5,222 bases of DNA, taken from positions 1 to 5,222 of the forward strand of contig JAJYAH010000560.1 in NCBI GenBank assembly GCA_021779635.1. The letters are read 5' to 3'. Both the position numbers and the translations under genes were made by a program. The notes under the pieces were generated by a model. The model was not told where the DNA came from. It saw only the letters and a list, made by a program, of their open reading frames with translations, and ran no database searches. The stretch is from Pseudomonadota bacterium (lineage in GTDB: Bacteria > Pseudomonadota > Alphaproteobacteria > Rhizobiales > Xanthobacteraceae). Shown piece by piece: positions 1 to 2,614 of the stretch (the first letter of the stretch is position 1; each line of letters starts with the position of its first letter).

Positions 1-393
1 CTGCTGGGTAATCGTCGAGGCGCCCTGCGGACGGCGATTGGAACCGTAATTCTGCGCGTAAAGCACGGCGGCGCGCGCCATGCCGGAATAGTCGATGCCG
101 CCATGCTCGTAGAAGTTCTTGTCCTCAGCCGCGAGGAATGAATTGATCACCAGTTTCGGCACTGCCTGGATCGGCAGGTACAGGCGGCGTTCCTTGGAAT
201 ACTCACCGAGCAGCGCGCCATCGGCGGCGTGGACGCGGGTCATCACCGGCGGCTCATAATCCTGAAGCTGCGAATAATCCGGCAAGTCCTTGGAAAAATG
301 CCAGATCAGCCCTGCGACGGCGGCGACGCCGACCAGGAACACGACGGTTCCGGCGGCGAACAGAAAACCCAAGAACCGCACCAGCAAGCGCAT
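1..393 (-). CDS. mrcA: Class A penicillin-binding protein 1A, N-terminal part (runs off left edge)
   Basis: This is the N-terminal 131 codons of a bifunctional peptidoglycan synthase. In this family a GT51 glycosyltransferase polymerises lipid II, and a C-terminal transpeptidase (outside the window) cross-links stem peptides in the periplasm. Visible features are a short basic start (MRLLVRF), one hydrophobic signal-anchor helix at about residues 8-31, and the start of GT51. GT51 motif 1 is AAEDKNFYEHGGID (88-101), where E90 is the expected catalytic glutamate. Motif 2 is RPQGASTITQQ (121-131), and the window ends there. The ATG at 393-391 is chosen because it gives a short basic n-region directly before the anchor; it overlaps an in-frame-unrelated stop as TAATG. 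The ribosome site is weak (GGATAG about 9 bases upstream). The gene follows the amidase on the same strand after 208 bases, so it may be cotranscribed or have its own promoter. The family call is firm; 1A over another class A subtype is likely. Confidence 0.93.
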   Translation of the reverse strand, partial: MRLLVRFLGFLFAAGTVVFLVGVAAVAGLIWHFSKDLPDYSQLQDYEPPVMTRVHAADGALLGEYSKERRLYLPIQAVPKLVINSFLAAEDKNFYEHGGIDYSGMARAAVLYAQNYGSNRRPQGASTITQQ

Positions 394-418
394 TATCGAC
401 TATCCGTTTCAACCCTTG

Positions 419-435
419 CGCCGGTCCAGCCGGCG
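419..435. repeat. Small perfect inverted repeat in the mrcA leader
   Basis: CGCCGG, five bases, CCGGCG. In a minus-strand transcript this is a 6-bp hairpin ending 25 bases before the mrcA start codon, so it could affect translation initiation. In the plus direction it is followed by only four T (436-439) and serves no known gene. Chance occurrence is plausible in GC-rich DNA. Confidence 0.35.
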
Positions 436-553
436 TTTTCCCCAATACGAAGACCGTCGCGGAATAGCCTGCCGTTCCCTGCAGGCGAATAATATACCGG
501 TCGAGAACGACCTTTGATCGATTCCGAAGACCTCGCGGCTGTTTTTTTATAGG

Positions 554-590
554 GCCGCCGCTGTGGCCAAACTAGGGCTTCCACGGCGGC
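554..590 (-). repeat. Imperfect hairpin just after the amidase stop, followed by an A-rich tail
   Basis: Arms GCCGCCG (554-560) and CGGCGGC (584-590) pair perfectly. An inner TGG/CCA extends the stem past a three-base bulge. It begins 11 bases after the amidase stop on the minus strand. The transcript then continues with UAUAAAAAAAC (complement of 540-550), an A-run rather than a U-run, so it does not fit an intrinsic terminator. A hairpin followed by a single-stranded A/U-rich stretch could instead be an mRNA 3'-end or processing site; that is inference only. Confidence 0.35.
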
Positions 591-601
591 ACGGTTCCCT
601 T

Positions 602-1915
602 TCAGTTCGCCGGCCCAGCGGTTGCCAGACGCTTGGCAAAGAAGGCGTCGATGGCCTGCGCCATGGACCCAACGGTCTTGGAACGCCAGTTCTCCGATAC
701 CAGGTGTTGGAGGTCGCTTTTGTTCGAGACATAACCGAGTTCGACCAGCACCGACGGCACGTCGGGCGCCTTCAGGACCCTGAAGCCGGCGGATTTCAGC
801 GGGTGCTTGTACATCCGCGCGGTGTTTTTCATCTCGCCTGCCAGCAGCCGTGCGAACCGGTTCGAGAAGGTGCGGGTCTCGCGCTGGGCGAGATCAATCA
901 GAATGTCGGCGACCTCGGTCGGCTCCTCGGTCAGGTTGACCCCGCCAATGGCGTCAGCCTTGTTTTCGGTCTCGGCAAGCCTTTCAGCCTCCGCATCCGA
1001 GGCGCGGTCGGACAGCGTGTAAATCGTCGCGCCCTGGGCGTCGCCCTCCCGCCGCGGCAACGCGTCGGCATGGATCGAGACAAACAGCGCCGCCGATTGA
1101 TTGCGCGCGACCCGGACCCGGTCGGCGAGCGGGATGAAGGTATCGTCGCTCCGGGTCATGACAACGCGATATTTGCCGCTCTGCTCGATGCGGTCGCGCA
1201 ATGCCAGCCCAAATCCCAACACCAGGTTCTTTTCGCTTTCGCCCCCCGACTGGGTGCCATTGTCGATACCGCCATGGCCGGGATCGATCACGATCACGGG
1301 ACGCAAATCCGCTGCCCCGGCAGGCTTTGGCGCAGCGGCCGCCGCCGCGGCAGCGACGTCCGCGGCATCCGCGACGGCGGGCCGCAGTTCGGGCCGGCTT
1401 TCCGCCCCAAGCGATTGGACGAAGGTGGCGCGGTCCACTTCCTCCAGTTCAACCACCAACCGCGACGGTTGGCCGTTGGCGGCGTCGAGCACGTAGGAGT
1501 TTGCAATCCGGGCCGGGCCGGTCAGGTCAAACACGATCCGCGACCCGCCCGGCATCACCAAGCCATAACGGAACGCCTTGATCAGCCCGCGTCCGGCAGC
1601 GCCGGCCCCCGCGGGGAGCACGAAGTTGACCTGAGGGATATCCACGACCACCCGGTACGGATCGGCCAGGGCGAAGGCATGGAACTTGATGGCCTTGTCG
1701 AGATCAAGCACGAAGCGCGTTTGCTTGCTGTCGCCGGCCAGACGCGCGTCGGAGGCGATCGGGAAGTCCGGCCCCGCGACCGGCGCGGGGGCTTGGGCCG
1801 CGACGGACGGCTGTTCAGCGGCGGCGCTCACCAGGACTGGCCCGGCGCACGGCAATGCTGCAGCGCACACCAGCGCCCATCTCAGCCAAACAAGATGATT
1901 TGCGCGGCTCGCCAA
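602..1915 (-). CDS. N-acetylmuramoyl-L-alanine amidase (AMIN + Amidase_3), exported
   Basis: This zinc hydrolase cuts the amide bond between N-acetylmuramic acid and L-alanine in peptidoglycan, and in this family it usually splits daughter-cell walls. The 437-residue protein has a signal peptide (basic/polar 1-12, hydrophobic 13-32, likely cleavage after the SAAA at 30-33). An AMIN-like beta domain spans about 52-160, an Ala/Pro-rich linker about 170-204, and Amidase_3 about 206-428. Zinc ligands match the family: H214 in DPGHGG, E228 in SEKNL and H282 in SIHAD. The catalytic glutamate is E392 in VLVELGY. Residues about 302-355 (including ENKADAIGGV) match the segment that in AmiB/AmiC-type enzymes carries the autoinhibitory helix, so activation by an EnvC/LytM-type partner is expected. 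The start is TTG (1915-1913): it is preceded by GGAGG ten bases upstream, no in-frame ATG/GTG/TTG lies between it and the upstream in-frame stop, and it gives a proper signal peptide. AmiC-like is the best guess, but the exact paralogue is uncertain. Confidence 0.95.
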   Translation of the reverse strand: MASRANHLVWLRWALVCAAALPCAGPVLVSAAAEQPSVAAQAPAPVAGPDFPIASDARLAGDSKQTRFVLDLDKAIKFHAFALADPYRVVVDIPQVNFVLPAGAGAAGRGLIKAFRYGLVMPGGSRIVFDLTGPARIANSYVLDAANGQPSRLVVELEEVDRATFVQSLGAESRPELRPAVADAADVAAAAAAAAPKPAGAADLRPVIVIDPGHGGIDNGTQSGGESEKNLVLGFGLALRDRIEQSGKYRVVMTRSDDTFIPLADRVRVARNQSAALFVSIHADALPRREGDAQGATIYTLSDRASDAEAERLAETENKADAIGGVNLTEEPTEVADILIDLAQRETRTFSNRFARLLAGEMKNTARMYKHPLKSAGFRVLKAPDVPSVLVELGYVSNKSDLQHLVSENWRSKTVGSMAQAIDAFFAKRLATAGPAN

Positions 1916-1925
1916 TGATTCGATG

Positions 1926-1930
1926 CCTCC
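1926..1930 (-). promoter_or_regulatory. Shine-Dalgarno sequence that supports the TTG start of the amidase
   Basis: On the minus strand GGAGG lies ten bases before TTG (1915-1913). Upstream in frame there are no ATG, GTG or TTG codons before a TAA stop at about 1969-1967, so this site fixes TTG as the start. The spacing is slightly longer than the usual 5-9 bases. Confidence 0.7.
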
Positions 1931-1941
1931 GAGCAGCCCTA

Positions 1942-1972
1942 TTCCTACCGCAATAGAACCACAGGGTTAATC
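1942..1972 (-). promoter_or_regulatory. Candidate amidase promoter overlapping the CtrA-type box
   Basis: On the minus strand, TTAACC (1970-1965) and TAGGAA (1947-1942) are 17 bases apart. Both are poor matches to the sigma70 consensus, as is common where an activator overlaps the -35 region. A start near 1935 would leave a leader of about 20 bases holding the GGAGG site. The -10 match is weak, so this rests mostly on spacing and on the adjoining CtrA-type motif. Confidence 0.3.
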
Positions 1973-1981
1973 GCCGCTTAA
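1967..1981 (-). promoter_or_regulatory. CtrA-type binding box, TTAA-N7-TTAA
   Basis: The bases TTAA-TCGCCGC-TTAA match the established alphaproteobacterial CtrA consensus TTAA-N7-TTAA exactly. On the minus strand the second half reads TTAAC, the extended consensus form, so the box points at the amidase. It lies 52 bases upstream of the start codon and overlaps the candidate -35. CtrA is the cell-cycle response regulator that controls division and envelope genes in this class, which suits a septal amidase. Binding is inferred; the motif is seen. Confidence 0.55.
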
Positions 1982-2030
1982 GGCTCCGGAGGCGAATAAG
2001 GCAGAGTGTTGCCGCGCGGCGACGCTTCCC

Positions 2031-2059
2031 TTGCACATGGCGGCCAATCCACGTATGTA
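2031..2059 (+). promoter_or_regulatory. Candidate sigma70-type promoter for rne
   Basis: TTGCAC (2031-2036) and TATGTA (2054-2059) are separated by exactly 17 bases. The -35 is preceded by C, giving CTTGCAC, close to the CTTGAC form favoured in rhizobia. Transcription would start near 2066 and leave an untranslated leader of about 550 bases. Other promoters closer to the gene cannot be excluded. Confidence 0.4.
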
Positions 2060-2306
2060 CAGAGGGCTGACGGTTAAAACTCCCGGTTGTGTCGCGTTCA
2101 GCCTCCCGGTGCAGCGCCGGAACTTTCGAAATCTCGGAGATTCCAGCGTCTTTCCGATCCCTCCACAGCCAGCGCAGCGCGCGGCTGACAAGGAGCGGCG
2201 GTTTCGAGCCCGAGCGGCGTCCGGTCCCAGGTTACCATCTTGTTCCAGGGACGGCTTCAGAAACGGCGTATCCGGTTATCCGGGCCGCAAGGCGCCGATA
2301 TGCGGT

Positions 2307-2338
2307 GGCCGGCGAGCGCTTTGGCGCCACGCCGGGCC
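2307..2338 (+). repeat. Strong stem-loop in the rne leader
   Basis: From the loop outward: GCGC (2316-2319) pairs with GCGC (2324-2327) around loop TTTG. A small internal loop (A / CA) follows, then GGCG (2311-2314) pairs with CGCC (2330-2333). The outer GGCC (2307-2310) pairs with GG...CC (2334-2338) with one bulged G. About 12 base pairs, all G-C. Confidence 0.45.
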
Positions 2339-2353
2339 TTCAGCGACAGACAA

Positions 2354-2371
2354 GGCGGCGCTTTTGCCGCC
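2354..2371 (+). repeat. Perfect stem-loop in the rne leader
   Basis: GGCGGC, loop GCTTTT, GCCGCC: a six-pair all-GC stem. The Ts are in the loop rather than after the stem, so this is not an intrinsic terminator. Confidence 0.45.
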
Positions 2372-2419
2372 AATGTGTTCAGACGGGCCGACGCTTGATG
2401 CGCCAGACTGTGTTGCCGA

Positions 2420-2437
2420 CGATCTTGGGAAGAATCG
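2420..2437 (+). repeat. Stem-loop with a GNRA-type loop (GGGA)
   Basis: CGATCTT (2420-2426) pairs with AGAATCG (2431-2437) with one mismatch and one G-U pair, closing a GGGA tetraloop. It lies eight bases before a second GNRA hairpin. Confidence 0.35.
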
Positions 2438-2444
2438 CGCCGAA

Positions 2445-2478
2445 GCGGAGCGAAAGCTCTGCGCGTCGCTTTGCTCCG
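2445..2478 (+). repeat. Two mutually exclusive stem-loops in the rne leader
   Basis: GCGGAGC (2445-2451) pairs with GCTCTGC (2456-2462) around a GAAA tetraloop, a compact seven-pair GNRA hairpin. The same 5' arm, CGGAGC plus AAAG (2446-2456, one bulged G), can instead pair with CTTTGCTCCG (2469-2478), giving a ten-pair stem with a 12-base loop. The two folds cannot coexist. Confidence 0.45.
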
Positions 2479-2614
2479 GGATCGCGTTCGGCGGGGCGCC
2501 CAGGCTTGCGTTTTGGCCTTCCCCTCACCCCCGAATCAGGTGGACCGTCGCGTCACCCGGCCGCGCCATATGCGCTTGCCGTGATACGCGCCCGCCGCCG
2601 CCAAGAGCTCCAAA

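Larger units (their letters stand above)
394..601. other. Intergenic gap between amidase stop and mrcA start
   Basis: No credible gene lies in these 208 bases. Small inverted repeats are present at 419-435, 499-512 and 554-590, and on the minus strand there is a -10-like TATATT at 496-491. No hairpin followed by a U-run faces the minus strand, so no intrinsic terminator separates the two genes. Read-through from the amidase into mrcA is therefore possible. A minus-strand ORF of 63 codons (584-393) ends exactly at the mrcA start, but it has no ribosome site or recognisable sequence and is not called. Confidence 0.6.
1916..2614. promoter_or_regulatory. Divergent control region between the amidase and rne
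   Basis: These 699 bases separate two divergent genes and hold no convincing coding sequence. The left part carries the amidase control elements. From about 2031 rightward there is a sigma70-like promoter for rne and then a long leader with several stable stem-loops. Small palindromes include CTCCGGAG (1984-1991), GCCGCGCGGC (2011-2020), TTTCGAAA (2124-2131) and AATCTC-G-GAGATT (2130-2142). GANTC sites, the CcrM methylation target in this class, occur at 1917, 2139, 2432 and 2533, close to the number chance would give. Confidence 0.7.
2066..2614 (+). promoter_or_regulatory. Long hairpin-rich 5' leader of rne
   Basis: If transcription starts near 2066, rne has a leader of about 550 bases. Four stem-loops are grouped in its middle third, at 2307-2338, 2354-2371, 2420-2437 and 2445-2462, the last having a competing alternative (2446-2478). 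Enterobacterial rne has a long structured leader through which RNase E cleaves its own mRNA; a similar feedback role here is inference. I see no resemblance to a named riboswitch. The ribosome site is weak: AAGAG (2603-2607) lies seven bases before ATG at 2615. Confidence 0.4.

Noticed and set aside
419..439. Hairpin followed by TTTT as a plus-strand intrinsic terminator
   Set aside because: The stem is only six pairs, the T-run only four, and no plus-strand gene lies upstream that would need it.
393..584. 63-codon minus-strand frame ending as TAATG at the mrcA start
   Set aside because: The stop/start overlap looks like translational coupling, but there is no ribosome site, no hydrophobic or conserved segment, and a biased composition.
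563..1918. 451-codon open frame on the plus strand
   Set aside because: It is antisense to the amidase, which has a signal peptide, zinc ligands and catalytic glutamate in the expected places. The plus-strand product has no recognisable motifs.
1967..2191. 74-codon minus-strand frame in the divergent region
   Set aside because: No ribosome site or recognisable sequence, and it runs through the candidate promoters of both flanking genes.
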